From the NCBI RefSeq assembly GCF_004193775.1, contig NC_041004.1, positions 30,094,411 to 30,158,410 on the forward strand: a stretch of 64,000 nucleotides of DNA. Direction: 5' to 3'. This document shows positions 12,431 to 22,799 of this stretch, one piece after another. Source of the stretch: Glycine soja (taxonomy: Eukaryota > Streptophyta > Magnoliopsida > Fabales > Fabaceae). Every line of letters begins with the position of its first letter. Within the stretch, counting starts at the first letter, position 1. The notes below the pieces were generated by a model. It was not told the origin of the DNA. It searched no databases and saw only the letters and a program-made list of their open reading frames with translations. The position numbers and the translations under genes were made by a program.

Positions 12431-13629
12431 CCTGTGTTTGGATGGAGCAATTTAACATGGAAATTCATTTTTCCAAGGAATTTAAAATGATTCATGATAA
12501 AATAGCTTGTTTGGATAGAGTATTTGAAACAAGATCTAATTTCTGGTATTTTTATGAATCATTTTGATTGACTAAAATAGTGGGATTTCAAATTCTCTAA
12601 AAAAATATAGAATTTGAAATTATTTTTTCGGAGATGCTCACTTTAACTCACGTTCTTGCTCGTGACTCTTTTTCGCTCAAAACACACAACTACGGGTGAC
12701 CAAAGTTTTTACTGCCGATATCGACATAAGTTGTTTTTCAATTACTTTGGCCGATGTTTTTTCGATCAAAATTTTTCTGTATGATGTCAACCAAAGCTAT
12801 TTTTTACAGATATCGACTAAGATTTTTTTTAGATGATGTTGGTTAGGGTTATTTTCTCACTGACATCACTCATGGAAAGTTTTTGCTAATGTCGGCCAAG
12901 GATTTTTTTGTCCGTCGTCATCCAGATTTTTTCAGTTAATGTTGACTAATATATTTTTTGGCCAATGTTGACTAGAAATTTTCTACTTACATCGATCACG
13001 ACTAACTTTTGAGTAAACACATGTTAGGGTTTTTTAGCTGATGTCAGCTAGGTTTTTCCAGCCAACATCAGCCAAAGCTATTTTTAGCCAATATTGGTTA
13101 AGGTTATTTTTTAGCCGATGTTAGTTAGGGTGTTTTGGCTGATGTCAACTAGATTTTCTTAGCCGACATCGGTTAGGATTTTTTTGTTGCCATTGACTAA
13201 GGTTTTTTGGCTGACATCAGCTAGAGCTATTTCTTAACCACATTAGCTAGGTATTTTGGTTGATGTTGGCTAAGGTTTTTTCTGCTAACACCAGCTAGGT
13301 ATTTTTTACCAACATCGGACATGAATATTGTTAGTCGACATTGACTAGGTTCTTATAGTTGACATCCACTAGAGTTTTTCGGTCGATATCGGTCAAATTT
13401 ATTTTTTAACCAACATCAGCCAAGGTTATTTTATATCTGATGTTGGGTAGGATTTTTTGTTCGACATTGGTCAGGACTATTTTTTTTAGCCAACTTCGAC
13501 TACGGATTTTTCGGCCAATGTTGACCAATGATGTTATTCGGCCGACATCGGGTAGGTTTTATTGGTCGGCAACAATCAAGCTATTTTTTAGCCGATATTG
13601 AGTAGATTTTTTTGTCAACGTTTGCTAGG
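12431..13629. repeat. Repeat-rich insert replacing the ectodomain of BIR1-like unit 1
   Basis: From 12431 to about 12690 the sequence (ccctgtgtttggatgg and following) is unrelated to either kinase copy. From about 12700 to 13629 it is a degenerate tandem array of roughly 25 units, 30-45 bases each, with a palindromic core close to gccgacatcggc followed by taggttttt. No open frame of note is present. It looks like the repetitive interior or subterminal part of a DNA transposon, but no terminal inverted repeats or target duplication were found, so the class is open. Confidence 0.75.
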
Positions 13630-15517
13630 ATTTAACACCAATTACATATATTATACCCTATATATCTCGCATACCTTTCAATAACTTCCTTCTCGAGCTA
13701 CAATAAGTTCCTCCATTTTATCAATATCACCAATATTAGTAGGTACCACTATCTCATCCTCAGTTGTGAAATTGTATCTACCCCCAATAACTCTTAAAAG
13801 CTAATACACTTCAAACATGGTGGGCCTCTCCTTTGGCGTTGGTGAGACACAATTGCATGCAACCTTTAGAAATTGGAAAAGGTCGCTATCAGCATCCTTG
13901 CTGACTAGTGATTCATCAATGGCATCATGGTGTTCTGCATTGCTTGTGAGCTCCGTAATCCATTCTACCAGATTTCCTTTAAAAGTTTCTGGAGCTTTAG
14001 ACGCATTGGTAGGTCTTTCACCTGTCACCAACTCAAGAAGAACAGTTCCAAAGCTGTAAATATCCCCTTTAGGTGTGGCAACCAAAGTTCTTTGTACTCA
14101 GGAGCAACATAACCTAAATCACCAAACTCCTCATTTACAAAAGTACTCAAATGAGTATCAATTGGTTTCATCAGTCTGGCAAGGCCAAAATCAGAAATTT
14201 TTGGCTCAAAATCTGCATCCAACAAGATGTACTTCGAGCTAATGTTTTGATGGATAATATGGGGATTGCAGCTATGATGAAGCCATGCTAAACCTTTGGC
14301 TGCTCCAATTGCAATTTTGAGCCTTGTAGTCCAGTCAAGGGTGCTCACACCATCAGCATGATGGAGTTGGTCATGGAGATTTCCATTTGGCATGTTTTTA
14401 TAGACCAAAAGCCTCTCCCTTTTGGCCATGCAAAATCCTAAAAGAGGAACCAGATTGCGATGTTTGACAGTACCCAGCGTACCCATCCCAAACATAAATT
14501 GTTTTTCAATTTACTGAGATTCTTGTAATCTCTTAACCATAAGTGTCGTGCCATCATCAAGGACAGCTTTGTAAACAATTCATATTCTTCCTGTCCTAAT
14601 CATATTGGTATTACTGAAGTTGTTAGTAGCCTTCATGATATCACTCAGTTTCATTTTTGGAATTGATTTCTCAAACATAGAAACCTGATGTCCATATCAT
14701 ATTAGTTAGACTTAGGCATAATATCCTCATTAGAATTCAATTGTGTGTAAATCATACAAACTAAGGCTCTTTAAATTTTACACAAATTAATTTTTCAGAA
14801 AATATATTCTACATTTTTTTAACTTTGACAACAAAAAATGTATAATTTAGCAGTTTGATTTAGAAAATATTTTATTTTCCTATGTTTAGCGCAACAGTAT
14901 GCAAAACATGTTTTGCCTATTAATATACACAACATAGTTAAGGAAATATAATATTTATTACGAAAATGTTTCACTTGAAACTTGAAAGAATTAAAAAAAA
15001 AAGGAAATATTTCTAACAAACTAGTTCCTATCTTAAACATTTGAAATAATTATCTATTGCTACAAGACACAAATGGATCTACAAGAAAAATGAATAGTTG
15101 TGTAATCATATATGTTCTGTGCAATGCACCAATATAGCTTGCCTTAATTTGTTTAGTTCCTTTTAGACTTCTTGCCCATTTGTTTCCTTCGGGGTCCTCT
15201 TCCTTCTTCTTGAAAGAAACACGTCGCACAAAGAAGAACAATCCAATACACAATCCTAATGTCGCAAGAGTCACCCCGCCAACAGCAGCTCCAGCAATAA
15301 CAACCAAGTTACTCTTGGAAGACTTCGCCTTGCAAGGCGCGAATGATTTTCCTCCACATAGGCCTTGGTTATTTGCATAATTTTTTGAAACTCCAGCGCT
15401 AAAGATTGGAACTGGCCTCATCAAAAGATTGTCGGATACATAAAATGTCTTGATTCGTGAGAGAACACCAAATTGTGGAGGAATTTGACCAGTGAGTCGA
15501 TTCTGATCGAGTTTAAG
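13630..15517. repeat. Tandem duplication unit 2 (part homologous to unit 1)
   Basis: Partner of 10543-12430. Differences include three that damage the kinase frame (stop at 14511-14513, one-base deletion near 14092, stop at 13801-13803). Unit 1 lacks all three. Confidence 0.93.
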
Positions 15518-15886
15518 GGTATTAAGAAATTTACAGTTTGCAAGACTCACAGGAATCTCCCCAGAAAATTCATTTGAAGCTAGAATAACAGATGTTGCAA
15601 ATGGTATACGAGTGGCTATGTCTCCCGAAATGGTTCCAGGGAGTTTGTTAATTGAAAGGTCTAATTCAGTTAAGCTTGAGCAATTTTGAATGCCGCGAGG
15701 AAACTGGCCCTTGAGTCCCATGTTCAATAGTTTGAGATTCAAGACCCTGTTCTCATCAGGGTGCCAACACTCAACCCCATTAAACCTGCTGATATACCCT
15801 TCAGTTTTGTTGTTGAAATCCCTAGAGAACTTCAAATAGTTATATGGGTCTTCAAGGGACTCTTTGATACTTTTCAAGCAGAAGAT

Positions 15887-15891
15887 ATTAG
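15887..15891. repeat. Target site duplication of the copia element, left (attag)
   Basis: attag directly before the left LTR, matched by attag at 20656-20660 after the right LTR. Removing the element and one copy restores the reading frame of the receptor gene. Confidence 0.97.
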
Positions 15892-16164
15892 TGTTGGTAG
15901 TTGATTAGATGATAGTTGATAGTTGATAGTTTTAGAGAATTGTTTTAGAAGGAAGGCTATGTCATTGATTTCTTGGATTGTCATGATAGATTAGTATCAT
16001 GATAGTTCTAGATTCTTCTATCTTATACATACACTTATAGTTCTAGATTGTTCTACCATATTCATACACATTATAGTTCTAGATTGTTCTACCATATTCT
16101 ATAGTTCTAGGATATTCTACTATTATATTTAAGAATATTCTAGAAATTTGTAGCAATTTCAACA
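15892..16164 (-). repeat. Copia 3' LTR (left), internally deleted
   Basis: 273 bases, against 371 for the right LTR. The missing 98 bases fall after cttggattgtc (near 15980) and include the TATA-containing part. The polyprotein stop codon lies across the LTR edge (KEEC then TGA at 16159-16161), as is common in copia elements. Confidence 0.95.
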
Positions 16165-18594
16165 CTCCTCCTTTATGCAAATTTCTGTGACTCCGAGCAT
16201 AGCTCGTAATTCTTCAAATCTTGGTCTTGGCAAAGCCTTCGTGAATATGTCTGCAATTTGATCTTCTGTTCTGCAGTAGTCGAGTTTGATCTCTTTAGTT
16301 GCTTCAGCTTCTCTGATAAAGTGATACTTGATTGATATGTGTTTTGTTCTGCTGTGATGAACTGGATTCTTCGCCATTGCAATTGCTGATTTGTTGTTGC
16401 AATTGATTTTAGTAGGCTCATCTTGTTTTTCTCCCATGTCTTCAAGTATCCTACGAAGCCATATAGCTTGACTCGTTGCTTCAGCAGCTGCCACATACTC
16501 TGCTTCTGCTGTTGATTGTGCTATTGTAGCTTGCTTCTTCGACGCCCAAGAGAACATTCCCGATCCTAGTGAGAAAGCATAGCCAGAGGTACTCTTCATG
16601 TCATCTGTTGAACCTGCCCAATCACTGTCGGTGTAGCCAAGTAATTCTGAGTTGGTTTCGGTAGTATACCATATACCGAACTCTTTTGTTCCTTGTACAT
16701 ACCTCAAAATTCTTTGTCCTGCTCCAAAGTGTATTTGACTTGGGCTTTGCATGAATCTTGATAGAAGACTTGTAGCATACATTATGTCAGGCCGTGTAGC
16801 TGTCAAATATAGAAGGCTTCCAATTATACTTCGGTATTTGGATGCATCAACTTCTGGTGCTCCATCATTCTTCTGTAGTTTCTCATTTGTTATGAGTGGA
16901 GTAGCAATAGGTTTGCAACCATACATCTTGAATTTCTTAAGTAAGCCTTCTGTGTATTTCTTTTGCGAGATGAATATCCCTTCATTTCTCTGACTTACCT
17001 CTATGCCGAGGAAGTAACTCATCAACCCAAGGTCGGTCATCTCAAAGGTCTTCATCATGTCTTCTTTAAACTCCATCATCATCTTAGTATTGTTTCCCCT
17101 GTAGATAAGATCATCTACATATAGAGAGAGTAAGAGAGTATACTGACCTTGAGACTTGATGTAAAGTGTAGGCTCACTCTTGCTCCTCCTGAATCCTCGA
17201 TCCATGAAATACTGATCGATTCTGCTATACCATGCTCGAGGTGCTTGCTTCAAACCGTAGAGTGCTTTTCTTAGTTTTAACACTTTGTTTTCTTTGCCTT
17301 CAGACACGAATCCTTGTGGCTGCTCCACATAGATCTCTTCTTCAAGTACGCCATTAAGGAAGGCAAATTTGACATCTAGTTGATGGATACTCCATCCTTT
17401 TTGTGACGCAAGAGCTATTAGAGCTCTTATGGTATCAAGACGGGCTACTGGTGCAAATGTCTCATTGTAGTCAATTCCGGGTTGCTGTAAGTAACCCTTA
17501 GCTACTAGCCTCGCCTTGTGTTTCTGTATGGTGCCATCAGGGTTGAGCTTTGTCTTATAGACCCACTTAACCCCAATGATATCTTTTCCATGGGGACAAT
17601 TTACTAACTCCCATGTGTTGTTTTTCTCAATCATTTGTATCTCTTCTTCCATTGCCTTGACCCATACTTCCTGCTTTGACGCTTCTTCAAAGCTTCCAGT
17701 TTCAAGTATGGCCAAGTTACAGGTTTCATATATGTCTACCAAAGATCTCACTCGTCTTGGAGTAGACTCTGGTGACGATAGTTCTTGATCTTGTTGTTGT
17801 GATGGAGGTGAAGGTGGTTCACCTGGGTTTTCTTCCTCATCTTCTTCTTGAGGTAGTTGAACGGGTATAAGAACGTTCTTCTCCACTTTTTCTTCATCCC
17901 AATTCCATGAAGCATATTCATCAACTTCAACATCTCGACTGATGACGAGTTTCTTAGTTTGCAAGTTGTAGACACGGTAGCCCTTAGAGATATTGCTATA
18001 CCCAAGGAAGATACCTCGTATAGTCTTGTCTTCAAGCTTGTGCCTCTTCATGTCTGGAATATGAATGTAGCATATAGATCCAAAGACCCTTAGGTGCTTT
18101 GCTGATGGCTTCTTCCCGTTCCAAGCTTCAATTGGAGTCTTGTCTTTTACAGACTTAGTTGGACATCTGTTGAGTATGTAAACAACAGTGTAGACTGCTT
18201 CAGCCCAAAATATGTTAGGTAGTCCCTTTTCCTTGAGCATCGATCTAGCCATCTCCATAACTGTGCGATTCTTTCTCTCGGACACTCCATTTTGTTGAGG
18301 AGAATATGCGACTGTAAGTTGTCTCTCAATGCCTTCATCCTCACAAAATCTTTCAAACTCGCGAGAGGTGTACTCTTTGCTGCGATCACTTCTTAGTACT
18401 TTTATCCGTTTTCCACTTTGATTTTCAGCAAGGGCCTTGAACTTTATGAATACTCCAAAGACTTCTGATTTTTCTTTTAGAAAATATACCCATGTCATTC
18501 TAGAGAAGTCATCAATGAAGAGTATGAAGTACCTATTGTTCCCATGTGATGGCGTTCTCATTGGTCCACAAACGTCTGTATGTATCAGCTCCAA
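16159..18594 (-). CDS. Copia pol part: integrase, reverse transcriptase, RNase H (after in-frame stop)
   Basis: 811 residues, open. Integrase core: D7 (HTDVCGP), D70 (LRSDRSKEY) and E106 (NGVSERKNR), spacing DD35E. The usual NGGE after the second D is changed to RSKE. RT: conserved GVKWVYKTKLNPDG start, LYGLKQAPRAW, and YVDDLI at 492-497. RNase H: GYTDSDWAGS and ATSQAIWLRRILEDMG, ending KEEC at the LTR. The frame is the same as the upstream 504-residue frame. The nonsense codon at 18637-18639 separates them, so this is the back part of a broken polyprotein. The first Met is internal and is unlikely to be a real start. Confidence 0.93.
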   Translation of the reverse strand: MELIHTDVCGPMRTPSHGNNRYFILFIDDFSRMTWVYFLKEKSEVFGVFIKFKALAENQSGKRIKVLRSDRSKEYTSREFERFCEDEGIERQLTVAYSPQQNGVSERKNRTVMEMARSMLKEKGLPNIFWAEAVYTVVYILNRCPTKSVKDKTPIEAWNGKKPSAKHLRVFGSICYIHIPDMKRHKLEDKTIRGIFLGYSNISKGYRVYNLQTKKLVISRDVEVDEYASWNWDEEKVEKNVLIPVQLPQEEDEEENPGEPPSPPSQQQDQELSSPESTPRRVRSLVDIYETCNLAILETGSFEEASKQEVWVKAMEEEIQMIEKNNTWELVNCPHGKDIIGVKWVYKTKLNPDGTIQKHKARLVAKGYLQQPGIDYNETFAPVARLDTIRALIALASQKGWSIHQLDVKFAFLNGVLEEEIYVEQPQGFVSEGKENKVLKLRKALYGLKQAPRAWYSRIDQYFMDRGFRRSKSEPTLYIKSQGQYTLLLSLYVDDLIYRGNNTKMMMEFKEDMMKTFEMTDLGLMSYFLGIEVSQRNEGIFISQKKYTEGLLKKFKMYGCKPIATPLITNEKLQKNDGAPEVDASKYRSIIGSLLYLTATRPDIMYATSLLSRFMQSPSQIHFGAGQRILRYVQGTKEFGIWYTTETNSELLGYTDSDWAGSTDDMKSTSGYAFSLGSGMFSWASKKQATIAQSTAEAEYVAAAEATSQAIWLRRILEDMGEKQDEPTKINCNNKSAIAMAKNPVHHSRTKHISIKYHFIREAEATKEIKLDYCRTEDQIADIFTKALPRPRFEELRAMLGVTEICIKEEC
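16165..16174 (-). other. Copia polypurine tract
   Basis: On the minus strand AAAGGAGGAG lies directly before the 3' LTR start TGTTGAAATTGC. This is the expected site of plus-strand priming. Confidence 0.85.
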
Positions 18595-18636
18595 TAGTTC
18601 TTTCGCTCTCCATGCTCCACTTGTTGAGAAAGGAAA

Positions 18637-20151
18637 TCAGTGTTGCTTACCAAGAAGACATCCTTCACACACTTCATTGTTCTCCTTTATGCTTGGAAGA
18701 TCTCTCATCATGTTCTTCTCATGTAACAACTTCAAGGCATGTGAGTTGAAGTGGCCAAATCTTCGATGCCATAGCCATGAATCATCAACTTGTACCTTCA
18801 TGGCAACGTTTGTTGCATATTTTAAATTTAGAGGGAAGCTTCTATTGCTCTTATTCATCTTTACTTGGGCTATCTTAGACCTTTTATTTTTGTTGTCTAA
18901 GATTTTGCATACACCTCCTTCAAAGTGAAGTGTGTAGCCTCTCTCCATCATTTGGCCAATGCTTAGAAGATTTTCTTTTAGGCTGGGAACTAGTAAGACA
19001 TCATGGATGAGTCGCATACCTTTATCTGTCTCCACCATGACAGTGCCTTTGCCTTTTGATTCAACCACACTTCCATTTCCCAGTTGAACTTTGACTTTGA
19101 CAGACTCATCAATACTTTTGAAAATAGTCTCATCCTTGGCCATGTGATTGCTACATCCACTATCCAAGTACCAGTTTCCTCCATTTTCTTTTATTGAGTC
19201 ATGAGTGGCGTAGAACGTACATTGTTCTTGATCATGCTCCTCTGCGATATTAGCTTGATGCCTATTTTTGTTGCGACAATTTTTCTCTACATGCCAGAAC
19301 TTCTTGCAATGGTTGCATTGTGGCATGTTACGGAACCAACAATTTTTCTCTGCGTGGCCTTGCCTTTTGCATATATTGCATGGAGGATTTTTATCTGTTT
19401 TGTTCTTAAGGAAATTCCTAGAACCTTCTCTTCTTCTAGAAGTTTCTCCATAATTTTTCTTTCCTCTATTTTCTTTGTTTTGGGGCTGAAATTTAAACTT
19501 TGACTGGAAGACATTTTCAATTGTATCTTCTTTATGCCTATACAGTCTTTGCTCATATGGTTCAAGAGAGCCCACAAGTTCTGTCTCTGATAGAGTGGAC
19601 AGATCTTTGGTTTCCTCAATCGTTGTCACGATTGGGTCAAACTTTTGGGGCATAGTAATTAGAATTTTCTCAACAATTTTCTTGTCAAGAATATCTTCCC
19701 CAAAAGCTCTCATTTGATTAACTATTCCTTTAACTTTAGAATAATAATCTTTAACTGTCTCGGACTCCTTCATCTTCAATAGTTCAAAATCTCTTCTTAG
19801 AGATTGAAGTTTAACGGCACGTACCTTAACACTTCCTTGAAACTCCTCTTGCAATGTGTTCCACGCTTCTTTGGCAGTCTTAGCTCCCATAATTCTTGGG
19901 AAAATTGGATCAGTCACCGCTTGTTGCAAGGTGAACAACGCCTTTGAATTTTTCTGTATATTTTTCTTCAACTCTTTTTCTTGAGATGCATTAAGAGCTG
20001 AAGTATCCGCGGGAATGGTGAAGCCTTCTTCTACTATGTCCCATAAATCTTGAGATGAAAAATATGTTTCCATTTTAACACGCCAGAAATCATAATTTTC
20101 ACCATTGAAGATAGGGACAGAAATAGTTGACGATTGAGTAGTGTTATCCAT
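18637..20151 (-). CDS. Copia gag-protease part of the polyprotein
   Basis: 504 residues from MDNTTQSSTISVPIFNGENY, which is the usual copia gag start, to a TGA at 18637-18639. The N-terminal gag region covers about 10-210. Two CX2CX4HX4C zinc knuckles are at C258-C271 and C279-C292. The aspartic protease motif WYLDSGCSNHM has its catalytic D at 330. The C-terminal part is the GAG-pre-integrase zinc domain (LWHRRFGHFNS, CEGCLLGKQH). The stop comes directly after GKQH, where relatives continue, and could come from CGA by one C-to-T change. Otherwise the whole polyprotein is open, suggesting a rather young element. Confidence 0.94.
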   Translation of the reverse strand: MDNTTQSSTISVPIFNGENYDFWRVKMETYFSSQDLWDIVEEGFTIPADTSALNASQEKELKKNIQKNSKALFTLQQAVTDPIFPRIMGAKTAKEAWNTLQEEFQGSVKVRAVKLQSLRRDFELLKMKESETVKDYYSKVKGIVNQMRAFGEDILDKKIVEKILITMPQKFDPIVTTIEETKDLSTLSETELVGSLEPYEQRLYRHKEDTIENVFQSKFKFQPQNKENRGKKNYGETSRRREGSRNFLKNKTDKNPPCNICKRQGHAEKNCWFRNMPQCNHCKKFWHVEKNCRNKNRHQANIAEEHDQEQCTFYATHDSIKENGGNWYLDSGCSNHMAKDETIFKSIDESVKVKVQLGNGSVVESKGKGTVMVETDKGMRLIHDVLLVPSLKENLLSIGQMMERGYTLHFEGGVCKILDNKNKRSKIAQVKMNKSNRSFPLNLKYATNVAMKVQVDDSWLWHRRFGHFNSHALKLLHEKNMMRDLPSIKENNEVCEGCLLGKQH

Positions 20152-20271
20152 AGCTTAGAAAAAATATTATTGGAGTGGGTTAGTAGTACAAAGGAAATTT
20201 TTGAAGTAGTTGGGAGGATTTTGGAATGGTAGGTAGGTAAGATAACTACGCCCAATGTATGACCGAACGTA

Positions 20272-20283
20272 GCTCTGATACCA
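20272..20283 (-). other. Copia primer binding site (tRNA-iMet type)
   Basis: Reads TGGTATCAGAGC on the minus strand, one base inside the 5' LTR. This is complementary to the 3' end of plant initiator methionine tRNA, the common primer of copia elements. Confidence 0.95.
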
Positions 20284-20284
20284 C

Positions 20285-20655
20285 TGTTGGTAGTTGATTA
20301 GATGATAGTTGATAGTTCATAGTTTTAGAGAATTGTTTTAGAAGGAAGGCTATGTCATTGATTTCTTGGATTGTCAATTACAACATACCAATTGCCTATT
20401 TATAGGCTCAAGTCACCAACCTCTCAATGGTGGTGAATGTTTCTACATTACTTTAGGTCTTTCTAGAATTTTCATGATAGATTAGTATCATGATAGTTCT
20501 AGATTCTTCTATCTTATACATACACTTATAGTTCTAGATTGTTCTACCATATTCATACACATTATAGTTCTAGATTGTTCTACCATATTCTATAGTTCTA
20601 GGATATTCTGCTATTATATTTAAGAATATTCTAGAAATTTGTAGCAATTTCAACA
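20285..20655 (-). repeat. Copia 5' LTR (right), full length
   Basis: 371 bases, TG...CA. On the minus strand it holds TATAAATA (plus-strand 20397-20404), about 250 bases from the LTR start. Apart from the 98-bp gap it is almost identical to the left LTR (one difference at gatagttcatag versus gatagttgatag and one near the end), which suggests recent insertion. Confidence 0.96.
20397..20404 (-). promoter_or_regulatory. TATA box of the copia 5' LTR
   Basis: TATAAATA on the minus strand, flanked by GCC and GGC, in the only LTR that retains this block. Position and direction fit the promoter that would drive the element. Confidence 0.6.
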
Positions 20656-20660
20656 ATTAG
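20656..20660. repeat. Target site duplication of the copia element, right (attag)
   Basis: Exact partner of attag at 15887-15891. Confidence 0.97.
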
Positions 20661-20748
20661 TTTCAGTCCCATAGGTCATGCCACAACTAATCAGCAACAA
20701 GAAATTAACAAGAATATGGGAGCTGGAAATCCAGCTATGCAAAACCAT

Positions 20749-21750
20749 CTTCACCAAGATCCTAAAAACAAGCCAAGAGGAAGTAATCCAGACACCTCAC
20801 TCAGATGGCTATCCAATCCAAGCAACAACACAACATATAAACTCCATAGCACCATAATCCTTCGAAGAACACACCCTGAAAAAACATTGAAAAGAAAACC
20901 AAAAGAGCAGAAAACACAGTTCAACACCTCACACAAACCAAGTCAACCATGCAAAAGTAAACAAAATCAATAATAAGGACAAAACTTAGATACAATTCTT
21001 TACGTGTTTTTGGCATTTTTCTCTAATCAGAATTGGAGTTTCACCTCGGTAATCAGCGTAATAAAGTTTTGCATTGAAGGTCAACATAGATTATCAAGAT
21101 AAAACTCCAATTCTGATTGGAGAACAATACCAAAAGCACTATATGTAATTTTTGTCCTAATAAGAAAAGGGCCAAAAATCCATACTTCACTCCAAAACAA
21201 ACACTACAAGCCAAATTGCTACCCAATCCAAGTCACAGCACCACATATAAACTCCATAGCACTACAACCCTCCCAATAACACATCTTGAGAAACAATTGA
21301 AAACAAAACAGCATAAAAAAAAGTTCATCACTTCACACAAACCAAGTCAGGCATCCAAAAGTAAACAAAACCAACAAAAAAAACAGACAAAAAGAATCTA
21401 TACACAAGACCAAAACTCATGCTGCAACAAAGCAAGAAAATTGACAAAAGAAGAAGAAAAGATCAAAACCCAGAGAAACCCTGTAGTATAGTTTATTCCA
21501 ACACATGAAATGGGAAGAGGAAAAAAAATAAAATTTTGCAAAATTGCTCAAATAACCACCTGAGTTTTTGATAACCCAATTCAGGAAACCCCATGAAGCT
21601 TTCAGGAAACTCTGCTCTGCCCAAGAAAAATACACAACCACTAAGTAAACAGCAGAAAATGAAAAGCAGCAAAAATTGTATTTAGAAGTGAACCAAGAAG
21701 TTACCTTTGAGAGCGTTTTAAATGATAGTGTGGATGTGAATGGGGAGAAA
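20749..21750 (-). promoter_or_regulatory. 5' leader/promoter region of the disrupted BIR1-like gene
   Basis: No coding frame with a domain. About 20740-20975 and 21140-21380 are diverged direct repeats (shared blocks ataaactccatagcac and tcacacaaaccaagtca). Between them lies a hairpin of two perfect 17-base arms (21025-21041 and 21102-21118) with a 60-base loop. Possible minus-strand acceptor TTTTTAG just before the start codon suggests an intron in the leader. Role as leader is inferred from position only. Confidence 0.5.
21025..21118. repeat. 17-bp perfect inverted repeat (hairpin) in the leader region
   Basis: aatcagaattggagttt at 21025-21041 and its exact reverse complement at 21102-21118. 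No flanking target duplication was recognised. Confidence 0.85.
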
Positions 21751-22799
21751 AAACAAAAAAAGTGGAGTGGAACGGGTCAAAAAAGTTAAAGCCGAAAATT
21801 TCCAAGCTATAGAGGAAAATACTTGGACCTTTGAAATACGAAGACTTGTGAAAAGTGCATCCCTGAGTTGCTGTGACTCGCCATCGTGGAAAATTAAGGG
21901 TCTTATTATTATTAGGCAAAAGAAAGACAAAAAAAATTGCAACACAAAAAGGAAAGAGCAGTTTCTTAATTATTCTTTAATATTTCAATTTCTGATTTAT
22001 AAATGTAGCCTTAACGTGAGTCAGTAGGTCATTTGCTGTGAGAGATGTAAAGATGAACAAGAGCTTACTTAGCACATCTGCTACACTCCATTGAAACTCT
22101 ACTTGTTAGATGGACAAAACTCAGAGAGTTTTATGGACTCACTAGAAATCATCAGGTGACATTGACCCACTATGGACAAAGTGTTTTTCTCTTCACCGTC
22201 TTCAAAAGCACCTCTGAACCAAAAACTTACCCTAAACGAAATTCCTTGTATCACCAAGTTCCTAACTTGATCACTTTTTAAGTCCTACTGAGTGAGTAGA
22301 GAGTGACTTGCAATAGTTTGGTGGATAATTAAGCACTCCTCTCTACTTATCATATATATATTTAATATGAATTTGATGTTAATTTCAGGATGTGTCGAGT
22401 ACCATATATTGATTTATGAAAGCTACAAGATTCACTCATCTGAACTTGAAAGAATAGACTACAAAATGGATGGAGGAATTTTGCATAATCACATAATTTG
22501 CTTACTTCTAACTTTGTTTTATTTTGACTTTGTTTGTAATTAAAGTAAATTATTACTCTACTATTATCAATTTGTAAATTTTTGTTTATAAGTTATTTTG
22601 TGAGGAATATTGGAACATGTTGAACACTTTATGATATATTTTGTTTATAAATGTTTATAACTATTCTTGGTGCATGATATATTGATATACTTTATTTATA
22701 ACTTTTGATGCATGACTAATTTTATGTGTTTTTTACAACTTTGAATGATAAGTTGTTATCGATATAAATTGATTATAGGTTGGTAATTAACAAAGAAAT
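21751..22799. other. Intergenic DNA without recognisable gene
   Basis: AT-rich, only short meaningless frames. A stretch near 22080-22300 is less AT-rich but shows no domain in any frame. Confidence 0.5.

Larger units (their letters stand above)
15892..20655 (-). mobile_element. Ty1/copia LTR retrotransposon inside the BIR1-like gene
   Basis: A complete element of 4,764 bases, coding on the minus strand, so the 5' LTR is the right-hand one. It has LTRs beginning TG and ending CA, attag target duplications, a tRNA-iMet primer site and a purine tract. One long frame encodes gag, protease, integrase, RT and RNase H in the copia order (integrase before RT). One in-frame TGA (18637-18639) splits the frame, and the 3' LTR has a 98-bp deletion. 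It lies between signal peptide and first repeat of the host receptor gene. Confidence 0.97.
13677..20748 (-). pseudogene. BIR1-like LRR receptor kinase, disrupted by copia and by coding mutations
   Basis: Minus strand. The start codon is at 20748-20746, giving MVLHSWISSSHILVNFLLLI, a signal peptide. This frame runs to 20656, is interrupted by the 4.8-kb copia insertion and its duplicated target, and resumes in frame at 15886. The ectodomain then shows the N-terminal cap with CWHPDENRVLNLKL, about four leucine-rich repeats (GLKGQFPRGIQNCSSLTELD, FSGEIPVSLANCKFLNTLKL, RLTGQIPPQFG), a membrane helix and [13 protein letters not shown]. The exon ends at 15143; a GC-AG intron follows (15142-14685), then the kinase exon (14684-13677). 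In the kinase part there is a TAA at 14511-14513, a one-base deletion near 14092 and a TAG at 13801-13803. HRD is replaced by HQN. It cannot encode a full receptor; the family sits at the plasma membrane with BAK1. Confidence 0.9.

Noticed and set aside
16159..20151. Complete, active copia polyprotein
   Set aside because: An in-frame TGA at 18637-18639 breaks it; no evidence of read-through signal was seen.
20271..20284. tRNA gene fragment (Met-type)
   Set aside because: Only 12-14 bases match; it is the primer site of the copia element. The same applies to the Arg-type match at 47223-47241.
10590..21750. Two functional BIR1-like receptors
   Set aside because: Unit 1 has no ectodomain or signal peptide; unit 2 has a transposon insertion, two stops and a frameshift.
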